Assembly (NCBI GenBank): GCA_033558025.1
Contig: JAUCEF010000007.1
Span: 6,882,001 to 6,946,000 of the forward strand
Length of the DNA stretch: 64,000 nucleotides
Direction: 5' to 3'
Origin: Phytophthora sp. 'mugwort'
Taxonomy: Eukaryota > Oomycota > Peronosporomycetes > Peronosporales > Peronosporaceae
Part shown: piece after piece, positions 33,725 to 45,317 of the stretch
How the letters are laid out: each line of letters begins with the position of its first letter
Numbering within the stretch: position 1 is the first letter of the stretch
Program-made: the position numbers and the translations under genes
Notes under the pieces: model-generated
The model's input: only the letters and a program-made list of their open reading frames with translations
Databases searched by the model: none
Told to the model about the DNA's origin: nothing

Positions 33725-34681
33725 CTACCAGGTTAAACCCGTTCTTTCGAGCATACGATGTTGCTCTTTAATGATATTGTTCTGTCGCGAGCTAATGCCG
33801 ATGTAGCGGGTAGATGGCACTGTCTCATCGCGAAGTTGATCAGTTTTCTTCTTGCGGTTGTCTGGACTTGAAAAGATTTTAAGCGACGGCTGCCCGAAAT
33901 GATACGGTGTAGTACTGACGCTTTGCTGGCCTATAGACGACGGTGACTTGCGCATTCGCACGGCCTCCTTGTACTGCTTTCGCCAGAAGGCACCACCCGT
34001 CTCCGTGCGCTGTTTGTAAGTGCTTTCGACGTCGAACCGTTCGTCGTGAGGGACGTCAATGGCACCCGGACAGCCGAGCAGAGCCGCAGTAGCTGCTGGT
34101 GTCATGGGCGTACGAATCCCTACGTTTGCCTGGGAATATTGAATTGCCGTGATAGTATTTAAACTGCTGCGAGCGATCACGTTCGCAGAAGCAGAGCCCG
34201 GCACAGGAGGCGGATTCACCTTCCATGCTACTAGAGGCACACGACCGTCTGTGCTGTCCAGATGCAGCGATCGTAGGTCGGCAATCAGCGCCTCAGATTT
34301 CTCCAGCTCCACGCGGTGCTCGTTGCGCTGCTGCAACGCTTCAGCTAATGCCAGGTCCTTCACTTCTAGCAGCTTCTTCAGCTCGTCCAGCTCGACTGAG
34401 TGAGTACAAGCGCAATTGCCGCCTCGATCCTTGCCAGCTCGTGCATTCTGCGTACTGTTCAGAAGTTCTCCCTTCCTCTCTAGTAGCGCATATTGCTGCA
34501 GTCTTTTGTATGCTGCCGTCAATTCTTCCTGCTGCCGAGAGAAATCCTGCGTGAGTTGCTCAATAGCCGCTGCCATGCCCAGCACTTGGTGGTGCGCACC
34601 CAACTCGTCCTCGTCGATCGGTGCCACCGCATTGCAGTTCTCAGCCTCCAAGACCGGGTCGACGTATCGAGGCTGGACCAT
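33725..34681 (-). CDS. Coiled-coil hypothetical protein
   Basis: A 318-residue single-exon frame. The ATG at 34681 is the first after an in-frame stop upstream. Residues about 35-160 are heptad-rich (AAIEQLTQDFSRQQEELTAAYKRLQQYALLERKGELL and VELDELKKLLEVKDLALAEALQQRNEHRVELEKSEALIADL), predicting coiled coil with a short break containing a CAC motif. The C-terminal half is basic and Pro/Thr-rich and ends with another short helix (RQNNIIKEQHRMLERTGL). No enzymatic motif. It is divergent from the SEC14 gene, with about 300 bp between the two ATGs, so the promoters may be shared. Function unknown. Confidence 0.75.
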   Translation of the reverse strand: MVQPRYVDPVLEAENCNAVAPIDEDELGAHHQVLGMAAAIEQLTQDFSRQQEELTAAYKRLQQYALLERKGELLNSTQNARAGKDRGGNCACTHSVELDELKKLLEVKDLALAEALQQRNEHRVELEKSEALIADLRSLHLDSTDGRVPLVAWKVNPPPVPGSASANVIARSSLNTITAIQYSQANVGIRTPMTPAATAALLGCPGAIDVPHDERFDVESTYKQRTETGGAFWRKQYKEAVRMRKSPSSIGQQSVSTTPYHFGQPSLKIFSSPDNRKKKTDQLRDETVPSTRYIGISSRQNNIIKEQHRMLERTGLTW

Positions 34682-34979
34682 ATCTGCTTCTGCCGATCTC
34701 GAGCGCACAAGAGGTGGAATCGACTAGGAAACGAGGACGAGCATGGCGGAAGTGGCAACACGGTACATATTTTCAACACTAAAAATATTGTCGATGCGTC
34801 GTGTCACACGTCGCACGCCAGGCAAACAATTGTGGCTTTTGCAAGTTGACGTGTGCATTCTTTTTTTGCCTCTGTTTTGTCATGTTCAGTCGGTAGTACA
34901 GTTTTCCATTTGTCGACGGGTTTCTGCATGGTTTTCATTTCCGAAGAGAACCATTGTACCTGTAGAAGCTCACCACGCC

Positions 34980-35930
34980 ATGTCGTCTCCTGCTGCCCCC
35001 ACATGGCCTGCTCTCGCCGAGGAGCATCCCATTAACAAGATGCTCAAGGCACTGCCGTCGATCATCGAGGCCACCAACGGCTACAATGAGGTGTACGGAG
35101 TGACGCTGGACCCGAGCGGTCCGTTCACGACCAAGCTCATCCTGCAGAAATTCCTGCGCGCCAATGCCAACGACGTGGAGAAAGCCAAGAAACAGCTGGG
35201 TGAGACGCTCTCGTGGCGCAGTAGCTTCAAGCCACTGGAGACGCTCTACGAGAAGTTCTCCAAGGACATCTTCGGTGGCCTGGGTTACGTGATCGAAGTC
35301 GAGGGAATACCCGGCAGTGAGAACAAGAAGGACGTCGTGACATTCAACATTTACGGAGCAGTGAAAGACAACAAGGCCACGTTCGGCAATGTTGACCAGT
35401 GAGTGGGCTTGGATTCGCAAGGGGGAGGCAACAATATGTGATCATTCTTTGCTGACTCTGATTCTATGGTGTGGATTCATTTTTTAAGGTTCCTGCGCTG
35501 GCGTGTGGCGCTCATGGAGAAAGGCATCCAAAAACTCAAGCTAAATGAGGCCACTGTACCCATTCCCGACTACGGAGAGGGTCGCGACCCGTACCAGGGA
35601 ATTCAAGTGCACGACTACCTCAACATCTCGTTCCTGCGCCAGGATCCGGACGTCAAGGTCGCGTCGCGCAAGACTATCGACGTGTTCTCCCAGGTGTACC
35701 CAGAGATGCTGAGCCGCAAGTTTTTCGTCAACGTGCCGGTGCTCATGGGATGGGTGTTCGCGGCCTTCAAGCTCTTCCTGCCAGCGGAGACCGTCCGCAA
35801 ATTCACGGTGCTGAGCTATGGTGAGCAGCTCCACATCGAGCTGGGAGACGGCATCCCCGAGGTCTACGGTGGCAAGTCCGCTCCGCTCCATACCATTGGC
35901 GAACACACATTGTACGCAGAGATGAGCTAG
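34980..35930 (+). CDS. SEC14/CRAL-TRIO lipid-transfer protein
   Basis: Two exons, 34980-35398 and 35489-35930 (90-bp intron, GTGAGT...TTAAG, phase 2), give 286 residues. The N-terminal CRAL-TRIO-N helices include ILQKFLRANANDVEKAKKQL, the hallmark LRFLRARxxDxxKA pattern of SEC14 proteins. The lipid-binding CRAL-TRIO fold follows: VVTFNIYGAVKD, VHDYLNISFLRQDPDVK, FSQVYPEMLSRKFFVNVPVLMGWVFAAFKLFLPAETVRKFTVL and a final IPEVYGGKS. This matches the fungal and plant SEC14 order, where PxxYPE and FINxP surround the ligand gate. Length agrees with the family (about 300). It should move phosphatidylinositol or a similar lipid between membranes. No signal peptide or GOLD domain, so cytosolic. Confidence 0.92.
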
Positions 35931-36059
35931 GCTCTTTACTCCTGCAGTGCTGTGTCAATGATGCTCTGATGCCTTTGCGTTCCCTAAAGAACGACAAGTC
36001 TCTTCATACCTCAACTTTGATGTAGCTGACTAAGCCATGTCAAGGCACGGAGAAGCTCT

Positions 36060-36478
36060 GGATTTTTATGTAGTGTTATAACTTCGTTCCATCTTGAACA
36101 ACCTCACGGTTTCTGCCAGGGCCTCGTCTGTCGGTCTGAAGTATTGCAGGAACTCTAATATGAGCGGCTCCACGAGATATAGCTAGCTGCTTCATTGTTT
36201 TCACTCGCGTCACCGCAACGAAGAACGAGGACCGCTGTGGATTGTGGCGTGTTGGATGTCGCAAGGGCCCCAGAACCATTTTTCCACAGTTAGTCCTTGG
36301 CGCTTGTCGCTAGTGATGGCGAAGGCTGGTATGAGCGGCACATGAGTTACCGCGGCATTGAACGTTCTAGTAGTCATTTTGATCACTACTCCTTTTTCGA
36401 TACGCGTCATCACGGGAACGATGCCGTCTGACAACTCAGGAATGAACGATGTGCCAATTGGCATGATCTTTTAGGTTG
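36060..36478 (-). pseudogene. PIF1/Helitron-type helicase fragment
   Basis: Minus-strand fragments in two frames read PAFAITSDKRQGLTVEK and LGPLRHPTRHNPQRSSFFVAVTRVKTMKQL. These correspond to the final helicase motifs (GLT...VA.TRVK) of PIF1-like superfamily 1 helicases, including those in Helitrons. A frameshift near 36275 and the absence of upstream motifs make it a dead fragment. It may be what is left of a Helitron. Confidence 0.6.
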
Positions 36479-36924
36479 ATGTACACGACATCTAGAGACA
36501 ATGTGTGATTTTTGTAGTGAATGCCGTTGCGTACTTCAGTCCGTGAAATGTCCTTGGAGGAGCACTTTGTTGCACGAAGGTTGGACCGTGAAGACTCAAG
36601 CAACATTCACAATGGATACTATGCAACACATACAGGTACCAAATCATAAAGTAATGTAAGGACGTTTGGGAGCAAAAACGCATAAAGACATACAAGCTAT
36701 TCGTTTCTATAGTGATTAGTACTGGCATTCGTATCGCCCTAACAACTCTGGATAAAATCCAGAGAACACAATTCCGCTCTACAACTGTGAATTGACTATA
36801 TGTCGAATAACCGTAAGCTGTACAACCGAAGTACTCTTCTACCGCTTGACTGACTTGTCACTCAAAACCCGGAGTGGACTTGGCGTATTGTAGCTGCTCG
36901 AAGTTGCGCGTCTCCCCTCTCGCC
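36479..36924. other. Upstream region of tandem GILT gene
   Basis: No coding recognised. Core promoter expected here. A TCACTCAAAACCC element at about 36857 is a weak Inr candidate. Confidence 0.4.
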
Positions 36925-39557
36925 ATGGGCCTCTTGCGTTCCCTGGCGATGGCAGCTACGTCTGCGCTGCTGCTTGGATTCCATGCTCCATCGCTTGGAG
37001 CCGCCGAGTCGACGGGCGTGGCCCAGCAACACCGCGTGAGCATGCGCGTCTTCTTCCGCGCTTTCTGGTTCGTGCTCCACGCTCTGCCCATGCGTTCTCC
37101 TGCATCGTCCAACTGATCAGCACTCTCCATTTGTCCCGTAGTCCGGCCTGTCAATGGTTCGTTGGTGACCCGCTGCTGGAGCTCGTGCGGACCGAGGAGT
37201 ACCGCAACATCGTCGACCTGACGTGAGAAACGACTGATAATGCTGCTACGATTGCTTTCTCGCTGATTTGTTTGGTCTGATTTACTATTGATGCAGACTA
37301 ATCCCGGCGGCAGGGATGCAGGAGAAGCAGGACGGGACGATCACGTGCGAGGCGGGCCCGTTGGAGTGCACGGGCCACCGCTGGCAGGCCTGCGTGCTGG
37401 ACAAGGACCGCGACGATGTGGTCAAGTACCTTGGCACGATTGCGGTGGGTAATTGAATTGGTTGTGGAAGTTTCGGGTCGAATTATGGTGTGACGAAGTG
37501 ACGAAGCGAGTGACGGTGACGCTTGTGTGCTGTGCTGCAGTGCATCGAAGGAGACGAGTCTGGACAGGTGGGCGACTGGAATACGAAGATGAAGAACTGT
37601 CTGACGGATGAAGAGCGTATCGTCGTTAAGGAGTGCTTTGACAACCGTAGCAAGGATTTACTGCTAAAGGTTCGGAATTATAGATAATACGAGGCGATTG
37701 ACGTTATGCTGAGCTGACTGCGCTCTATCATTTCATGCTATTCAGATGATTCGTGAAGAGCGATCAGGAAGTGTCGCTTGGATGCCATATGTACGTTTCA
37801 ACTTGCTTGTGACGTGGCATCGTCTTTCAGTTGGAATTCTTAACTTTTTCTGGTGTTATTGGTGTCAAATTGATCTGGTATAGACCATCGTGAACCAAAA
37901 AGTGCTTGGATCGGCAACGGAAGGGGTTCCGTTAAATATGCTGAAGACTAACATTTGTTCAGCATACACGGGGCCCAAGAGCTTCTATCCAGCGGAATGC
38001 GTGAAGCTCGTTGGTGAGCAGAAGGAATTTGCTCCTGAAGAAATCATGGCAGACAAGGGCGACAAACCGCTAATGGCTGCTGGAGAAAACTCCCAAGCAA
38101 TTATTGTGCAGGAAGCGGTACACACGGGAGTTCAGGCCCCTGCAAAGGGAGATGCTGTTGACGGTGAAGATGACGATATTGTCGTGGATATGAAAGAAGA
38201 AGTGGCAACTCCTGCGCCTGCGCACGTCGCAACTACAGCCGTCTCAGCGGGTAAGGTACAGTTAGAAATGTACTGGCGAGCATTCTGGTACGTATTCATT
38301 TTTCTATCAGAGAAAATTGTTTTCCCTTTTACAACTTGTGAATTGTTTATATAGCCCCGGCTGCATGTCGTTCATCACGAGGCCTCTGCTTTCGCTTATT
38401 GGAAACAAAGAGTACGTTGCGACAGGTACACGAACTCTACATGTTTCTAACTCGTATTGCATGATATCCCTTATTAGATTCCAAGAGATCATCGACTTTC
38501 GTCCCGTACCCGCTGCTGGCACGTCTTTTGACGCAAAGGGCAACTTTGTATGTACTGCTGGTATGGTGGAGTGCTTGGGGCACAAGTGGCTAAGCTGCGC
38601 CGTTGAAGAGTTCCACCAAATTGGAGAGCTGGTGGAGCGCATCGCTGTGAGTTTATTGAGTAATTACGTTTCTGTCCTTGTCCCTGAATATTGTGCTCAC
38701 ATGTAATGTATGGCCAGTGCATGGAAAGTAAAGACAATAAGGGCATGACATGGAGCTTCATCATCAACCGCTGCTTTGAAGGTGAAGCGCACACGAAGAT
38801 GAAAACATGTTACGACACGAAAAGTGACGATCTCCTTCGAAAGGTTTGTGTACATATCTAGCAGGCTTTCTGGTATCAATAGCTAACAATCGCAATTGTC
38901 ATTCGTTATGTTGCACTAATGCAGAATGTGGCAAAGAGACAGTCATTACGTGTTCCTTGGGTCCCATATGTAAGTTACATTTGCCAAACGACAAAATGAT
39001 CTATACTTTTTTTAGTCGAATTTGTGTGCGGATGATGCGCAGGTTATTCTCAATGGCACACCGCTTGGAGATTCTACACACGGCATTGGTTTGAAGCAAC
39101 TCACGGATGCTGTATGCAAGGCCTACTCGGGACCGAAGGATGTACGCTATACTCACTGTCCTTGGTAATCAACTCATCGCTCTAACTGTAGTCTCTTTAT
39201 TCATGCGATGAGCAGTTGTGGCCGGTAGCATGCCAACCGAAACGCCTTCGCGATGAAGCGGAAACGAAGGCCCCGACTGACGATGACGTTGTTAAGCCGT
39301 GTGCTCCTAAGAAAAAGGATACTGGCAATTTGGGCACGAAATACGAGGACCCTCCGGGCATTGGCAAGCCACTTCCAATTGAGCCAGAGGCGAAGACGGT
39401 CACGGAGTTTGAGGCCAAAGTCATTGGAGGCAAACAAGCCGACGACGAAGAAACTTCTAGTGCCACCATGACGGCAGTCATTTTGCCAGGTATATGCGTC
39501 GTGGGACTAGTTGTCATTGCGCTGCGATTAACACGCGACCACAAGAAGGATGCGTGA
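36925..39557 (+). CDS. Tandem-domain GILT-type thiol reductase, membrane-anchored
   Basis: Twelve exons: 36925-37067, 37142-37222, 37297-37444, 37541-37669, 37746-37790, 37884-38287, 38355-38411, 38478-38646, 38718-38843, 38925-38969, 39043-39141, 39216-39557. They total 595 residues in one frame. An N-terminal signal peptide (LAMAATSALLLGFHAPSLGAAES) precedes two GILT domains with active sites CPAC (48-51) and CPGC (about 317-320). Both share the order FRAF/CPxC, AxGM/TS, GxxECxGHxWxxC, CF(D/E)xxx, PWxPYxxxN and AYSGPK. An intron falls inside the CxxC codon in both (after TG of the first Cys), and most other introns also match, so the domains arose by internal duplication. An acidic linker separates them. 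The C terminus has one membrane segment (AVILPGICVVGLVVIALRL) and a short basic tail. GILT reduces protein disulfides in acidic compartments or outside the cell. Confidence 0.88.
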
Positions 39558-39723
39558 AAAACAGGGGGGAGTAAGCGCATGTAAACACCACCAGGTATCA
39601 GCTACTTCATGGATCTCGGTTTTTAAAATCGAAATGCCTCACAGCTTCGTACAAATGTGGTACTCTCCGTGTCATTAACGTGCAGACGGCACAAATACAA
39701 ACGAGCAGCGCTATTGCGGTCAG

Positions 39724-41456
39724 CTAGACCCCTTCCATATCATCACTATCTTTGCTGTAGCTCTTTTGCATCTTTTCCGAGCGACTGGGGGTCTCTTCGT
39801 CCGAGTCCGACTCCATCTCGGGGTTGTTGCCCTCGTCTGACGACGAGCCATGAGTGCTTCGAGTCATCTCAATCCCCGGGCTATCAGTCATCGGCAGCTG
39901 TATAGCAGACAACATGTCAACCGTTAGTACTAGGAGAAGAGGAGCATCTCAAAAAAAAATAAAAGTCTGCCAAAACTACCTGCACGGAGTACGCGAATTG
40001 TGAACTATTCTGAGTTGGCCGCCAGATGAAAGCCATTGCAGCCGAAACTGTGAAGTTCAACACTGGCCAAGCCACGAGCTGCATCCATTCCCACTCGACG
40101 TCCCACTCGAAAACGCCGAGCCGACTGCAGACGGCTACGACCGTGAGTATGGTGAAAAACACGATGAAGGCGGCGAGTGACCATGCCAGCCAGCGGTACA
40201 TGTTGAGCTTCGCAAACTGCTTCTGGTCCCGCAAGTCGCGAAGAATGCGCTCCATAGAGTATTGAATCCACATGATAAATGCGAGGTTACACAGCAATTG
40301 GATGAACGACCAGGCCGTCGGTTTCTCACGAAAGTCAGCGCCACTCGACGTGCCGCGTGTGACCTCGTCAGCGATACCCGAGCTAAAATACGCTAGCGAC
40401 AGGAAGGTAATCACGCCAACTTCGACGCCGCTCAGATGGCTTCGAACGATACCGTAGCCAAGACACACAATCAGCAGGATAATACGCGCCAGCGTACGTA
40501 CAAAGGTCTGTCACATCACAACAGTTTTCAGACATTAGTCCATCACATAACATCTATCATCATACTGCACAACATCCAAACGCACATCCAAAATGACGGC
40601 AATCAAGAACGTCGTTGGGTAAGGGCAGCACACGGGTTCTCCCGTCTTGTTCATCCGGTAGAATGCGTAGAACCAAACTGCTGCCGCCGCCGTTCCCGTC
40701 ACCAAGATCAGCAAAATACCCCAATGCAGCGAGAGCAATTGACGACGGTAACGAATCAGCAGGAAGACGAAAAACACGTCCAGCACCAGGTATCCGACCG
40801 TCAAGAAGCCGCTGAACGGCAGCATGCCATACAGCACAGCGGGGAGCAGTCCATACGGGTTACGCACCTCCATGGATCCTGCGAACGTCAGCGTCTCTGT
40901 CGCGGCTCCTTCATCATCAGCACAAACGAAAACCTGCGTGTCCGTCCAGCCGCTGGAGTTTACTAGATGCGACACGTTGGCGCTCACCGTGGGCGTGGAC
41001 TCGTTGGCCACTGGGAACACGAAGCGTTCAATATCCGACATACCGTCGAACTTCATTCCTTCAACGTTGGAGCAGGCCAACAGCTCGATCTTGTCGGCCA
41101 CGGCCTCGAAGTTCTCGTAGCTGTCCACATGGTAGAAGAAGACCACGAGACTCCAACCGGCCATATCCTGCGTCACATTCACGCCACTGATGTCGATCTG
41201 CACAGAATGGACGGTCACATTTTCATTAAGTTATATATTGTCCCCAGTATACGTTGTTATATACAGTTAATACACGTACCGTGACCGACGAGTTGCCCGT
41301 GCGGGCGAGAATTGGGCCCTGGTCCGTGGCAAAAAGCTTCTCGGCGCGCTGGAACGGCGGCACCCAATAGCTGCTCTCCACGGGGTAGATGGAGGCGGCG
41401 ACGGCGCGTAGCCAGACGCTCCATAGTATCAGCAGCGACGGCACGAGCGACGGCAT
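39724..41456 (-). CDS. GOST/lung-7-TM-type seven-helix receptor, copy A
   Basis: Four exons, 41280-41456, 40586-41197, 39980-40507 and 39724-39897, all phase 0 with introns of 78-82 bp, give 496 residues. A signal peptide (SLLILWSVWLRAVAAS) precedes a lumenal or extracellular beta-rich region of about 220 residues, then NPYGLLPAVLYGMLPFSGFLTVGYLVL opens the seven-helix bundle. Family markers follow: PVCCPYP between helices 3 and 4, TFVRTLARIILLIVCLGYGIVR, and WRPTQNSSQFAY after helix 7. The cytoplasmic tail is Ser/Asp/Glu-rich. The layout is that of GPR107/GPR108/TMEM87 (GOST) proteins of the Golgi and trans-Golgi. Signalling through G proteins is not implied. Divergent from copy B, with about 220 bp between ATGs. 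Confidence 0.85.
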
Positions 41457-41678
41457 CTCAACACGCTACGGTTTCTGAGCGAGGTGTCGATTGCGGAGAG
41501 TGATAGGGTTTCTGAGGGTATCCTAGCGCTGCCATTGGTCTAAATAAAATTGTTTAACGCATGCTGATTCGTCTAGGCTCTTCCACTTTAGACCAATCAT
41601 GGGTCGAAATGTCTTTGAAGACGATGCGACAGTTAGTTGATGATCATCACTCCATTCCTCGCCCTTCCGACAGCCAAG
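41457..41678. promoter_or_regulatory. Shared promoter region of the divergent GOST pair
   Basis: The 222 bases between the two ATGs must hold both promoters. On the minus strand TCACTCTCCGCA (complement of 41492-41503) fits the oomycete Inr for copy A. No clear Inr was found for copy B. Confidence 0.45.
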
Positions 41679-43631
41679 ATGGCGCTGCTTGCCACGACCG
41701 TGCCGCGATCTACGCGTCCTTTCTCGCGATATACTCATCCCCACTGCGCGTTCCTCCTTGTTGCGGTTCTGATGATGTGCAGTAGGGATTTAATAGTATC
41801 GTGCTCGATCCACGAGCTGCACGAGAAGGTTACGGGCTGCAAGGTCACGGAGAGAATGTTTGCTGATGGCAACGGACCCTGGGGGATCGCTGGACGATCC
41901 AGTGTCAATGTGGACGCAACGTTGCGTCCGCTAAACGACCACGAGGTGCAGGACGCCATCACGGTGCGCAGACTGCGCGACTACTTTGACTTTGGCGTCG
42001 TGGTGGCCGTCTACTCGGTGGACGCGGCCCTTGCTGCAGGCTTCGATGACCGTACGGCCTGTAGCTGGAACTTCTCCGACGCCAAAAACGTGGAAGGCGA
42101 GCTGCAGGGAGAATTTTACCCATTGGAGAGCGACCAGACGCTGCAGGTGCACATGACGCTCTCTCCAAAAGAAGGAGGGCTGCAGACGGCTCTGCTGGTG
42201 CCCTGCTGGAAGCAGAAGAGTGCGGCGTTTGGGTATCCTGTAAGCGCAGACGAGTTTGTGGTGTATCCCATGGTGGATCCATTGCTGCATTTGGATGCAG
42301 AGTTTGCATTCCAGAATCCGTACGGATACTTGCCAGGGCTGCTGTACGGATTATTCCCGTTCAAGTGGGTACTACTGTAGAATGTGAGGTTATGGGCTTA
42401 AATATGTGTGGGAGGAGCTAATTATTATTGTTGTGCATTGCACATTGCAGTGGAGTCTTGTCGTTGATGTATGGTGCACTGGATGTGTACTTTTTGGTCT
42501 TGATTAACCGTCATCGCCAGAGTGTTGTTGGAACGCACTACTTTCTGCTACTCGTATTGCTTCTCGCAACTGGTACGGGAGTTTGGAGTAGAAATTTTTC
42601 TTGCGTGTTGTGTTGGGGTAGGTAGCTGACAGTTTTTCTTCTTCTCGTGTTTAGGCGAATCGGTGGCGTGGTTTGTGACGTACAAGCTGCTGAATGACTC
42701 GGGTGTGCCTGTTTGCTGCCCGTATCCGGACTTAGTGCTGCTATCTACGTTCGTAAAGGTGTTCGCGGGGATGGTCGCGCGTATTGCTACAACTCTAGTC
42801 AGCTTGGGCTATGGTATTGTCCGGATGCAGATCTCATGGCCAGAGGTGTTCGTTGTTTCTGGACTTGGCGTGTGTTATTTTATCGCTGTTGGAGCACTGG
42901 AAGTGAGCCATCTTGCAAATCAATCGGACGGTGATATTCGACCTCCCGCTGTCTGGGAAGCGCTCGTCATTATGACCAATGCCTGTTTTGGAGGGTGGAT
43001 CTTCTTGTCGCTTGAGCTGACACGAAAGAATCTCGCCGCCTTCGGCCAGGTAAGCTTGACCAATGACTTGCGCAGTGAATCGCTTCCATCACGTTCACTG
43101 GAAAACCTAGCTAACACTTACCACAACTTATTTTGTGATTGAAAGACTGCAAAACTGCAGGTTTACACGTCTCTCAATCGGATTTTAGTAGCCTACGTGG
43201 TGATCTCTTTTTTCTTGATGGCAATCGAAGGGGCTATGTAAGATTGGTCGGCGATACTGTTCAGTATTATGTAAGGATCAAAAGTTGAACTGATATTCGT
43301 TGCGGGTATATGTAACAGCTATTCGGGTGCAGTGTGGGTGCCGTGGCCGTACACATGGATTGTGTGGGCGGCAACTCGCCTGCTTTTCTTCGGGATTTTG
43401 CTAGTAGCGGTGTATCTATGGCGGCCCATGAAGCACGGACTGCTCTACGCTCAGATGGATCAACTTCCCAGTCGGGAACCAGTTACACCGGCTTCAATCG
43501 CCCGAGGGATTGAGCTGAACCAGCGTGTGGCCTCAGCTGCAGATGACGAAAACTCCCCGCCTTCCCAATTCCCACCTGCTACCACTTCGTTTACTAAGAG
43601 CACTAGTGCTTCCACCGTTGAATCACTGTAA
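41679..43631 (+). CDS. GOST/lung-7-TM-type seven-helix receptor, copy B
   Basis: Five exons, 41679-42364, 42451-42572, 42655-43049, 43161-43237 and 43319-43631, give about 530 residues. An in-frame ATG at 41640 would add 13. An N-terminal hydrophobic stretch (CAFLLVAVLMMC) is a likely signal anchor or peptide. The lumenal region is Cys-containing. NPYGYLPGLLYGLFPFNG opens the membrane bundle, with helix 2 (LMYGALDVYFLVL), PVCCPYP, TFVKVFAGMVARIATTLVSLGYGIVR and WRPMKHGLLYAQ matching copy A position for position. More introns than copy A. The tail is Ser/Thr-rich. It is a paralogue of the neighbouring copy A by clear shared motifs. Its role in Golgi or vesicle traffic is by family analogy. Confidence 0.85.
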
Positions 43632-44268
43632 GGGATACGAGAATAGGAGTGAAGGCAGTAGAGCAAATGCCGACGTCGTTATGGGCCATGAAAATGTGCG
43701 TGCTCGTACGACAGCAAGCAATAATAATTATGAGGCTCAGAATGAACTGACAAACTGAAATCAATTGTGGTATGCCCTACGCTGGCGTTGCATGTGAAGA
43801 CGCCAGGTAGTTGAACAACTTGGACCAAAATGACTGCAAAACTGCCAGCAGCCCTGCGTCCCCTTAATCTCGACGTTAAAAATTGCTTTGCCTTCAAGCA
43901 AGCCTCGCTATATTTAGGGGGAAGCACAACTTTATTGCGAATAACGAAATAGTCCGCATCAGAACTGGAAGGCAGCAATAATCCGCGATAAGAACGTCAA
44001 GAAAGACGAGGACAGCAAACCTCACTACCGTCCTGAATTGAAGCAAGAGGCATACGTCGTCAACGTAAGACTCAACGAGGACGAGAGCTCCAGTCGTGCC
44101 AGCAGTTGACTAACCGCACAAGGAAGCCTGCCACCCCATGCGCCTTGCGCCCGCGAAAGCTAAAGTTTGTTTCGGTTAAGCCCTGCGAGAACCCCAAGAG
44201 CAGACGCACACACTAGCCACGCCCACTGCTGGTGCCTACAAGACCAAGTCTTTAGGGCCCCCCGTTGG
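43632..44268. other. Intergenic with one short open segment
   Basis: A plus-strand segment at about 43970-44109 (NWKAAIIRDKNVKKDEDSKP ... ending at TGA) has coding-like composition but no start or recognised family. It may be a retroelement gag fragment or a missed exon. The rest shows nothing. Confidence 0.35.
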
Positions 44269-44793
44269 ATGGGAAGGGGATTCATGCGCCAATCCGTACA
44301 CCCGATGGAAGGAGATGCAGACGGCGAGAATCGACACAAGCTAGACGATGACTGGCAGGACCTGGCTACGGAAAACTCGTCGGAAATCGTTCAACCCGAG
44401 ACTACCGAGCACGCACATAACTGTCGAGGGCCTTCGTTCGGACTCGACGCCACTATGGCCCAAGATCACATGACGCCAGACCCCAATGACGGGGCAGCAA
44501 GGCCCCCTCTAGTCACAAGAAATAGCAATCTCAAGGTAAATGGCACATCAGATCCCAACGGCCACGAGTTCGAAGAAGACGACCTTGAAGGCACGGAAGT
44601 CCTAGCATCACCCCAAGCAGGAAGTGGCAATGATTATAACGTCGCCAAAACTGGTAGACAACTCACGTTTGCAGACGAGACGGGTGGCATGCTAGTCGAG
44701 ATGAATTACTCCAACCGAACCCACTACAGCAAGCAGGCTGGTCCCGGTATGGTGCAAGGTGTTCCCAAGGGTGGTTGTTGCATACTCCAATAA
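44269..44793 (+). CDS. Hypothetical acidic protein with C-terminal CaaX box
   Basis: A 174-residue protein from the first in-frame ATG; a second ATG is at 44284, and an upstream exon is possible. Most of the chain is acidic and disordered. The last 50 residues hold a conserved-looking block, GRQLTFADETGGMLVEMNY followed by SNRTHYS. This resembles a short motif I have seen in other oomycete proteins, though I cannot name the family. The extreme C terminus is GGCCILQ. The last four residues (CILQ) fit a CaaX box with Gln at X, favouring farnesylation, and the Cys just before it could be palmitoylated. If so the protein is membrane-tethered. No enzymatic domain. Confidence 0.6.
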   Translation: MGRGFMRQSVHPMEGDADGENRHKLDDDWQDLATENSSEIVQPETTEHAHNCRGPSFGLDATMAQDHMTPDPNDGAARPPLVTRNSNLKVNGTSDPNGHEFEEDDLEGTEVLASPQAGSGNDYNVAKTGRQLTFADETGGMLVEMNYSNRTHYSKQAGPGMVQGVPKGGCCILQ

Positions 44794-45317
44794 TTCATCC
44801 ACCTTAGCAGAACTTGTTCTAAATCGAGGCTGCTCAAGCCATTGTCGTGAGCCCGCCAAATCCAACCTGTGCGACTCTCGTCGGACGTGTTGCTCAGTGT
44901 TTCAGCCGTCACCAGGTCTCGTCCTGATATAATTATGCGCGCAGTTTGTCGTAGAAGCAGACAAGCTCTCGGTCCCTATAATGCATTTTTAATTGCGCTC
45001 TGCTACGTCTCCTCACCACTTGACATCTGCAAACTAGTAGCACCACCACAACGCCAACAACGCCTCTATTCCACGTTAGCTTAAGCAGTGTACTGTAGTA
45101 CTTCAGAGCGAAGAGACCAACTGAGCATACAACAGGCACAAGGTGTTTGATCAAGCAAACGTGTGAGTTTCTTGACTAGTTACACTTCCCAGCATGACCT
45201 TCTTGTTCCCCAAAATACTCTCAGCGGAATGGCGACAACGAGCCAAGCGCGGCAAGCAGCGGCAGCCCAAGCTCGTGCCAGATTCGACGTCGCCGTGGCG
45301 ACCGAGTCCTTAACGCT
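44794..45317. other. Intergenic, no gene recognised
   Basis: Contains the 3' ends of the CaaX-box gene and, on the other strand, of the eS24 gene. Only short frames. Confidence 0.5.
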
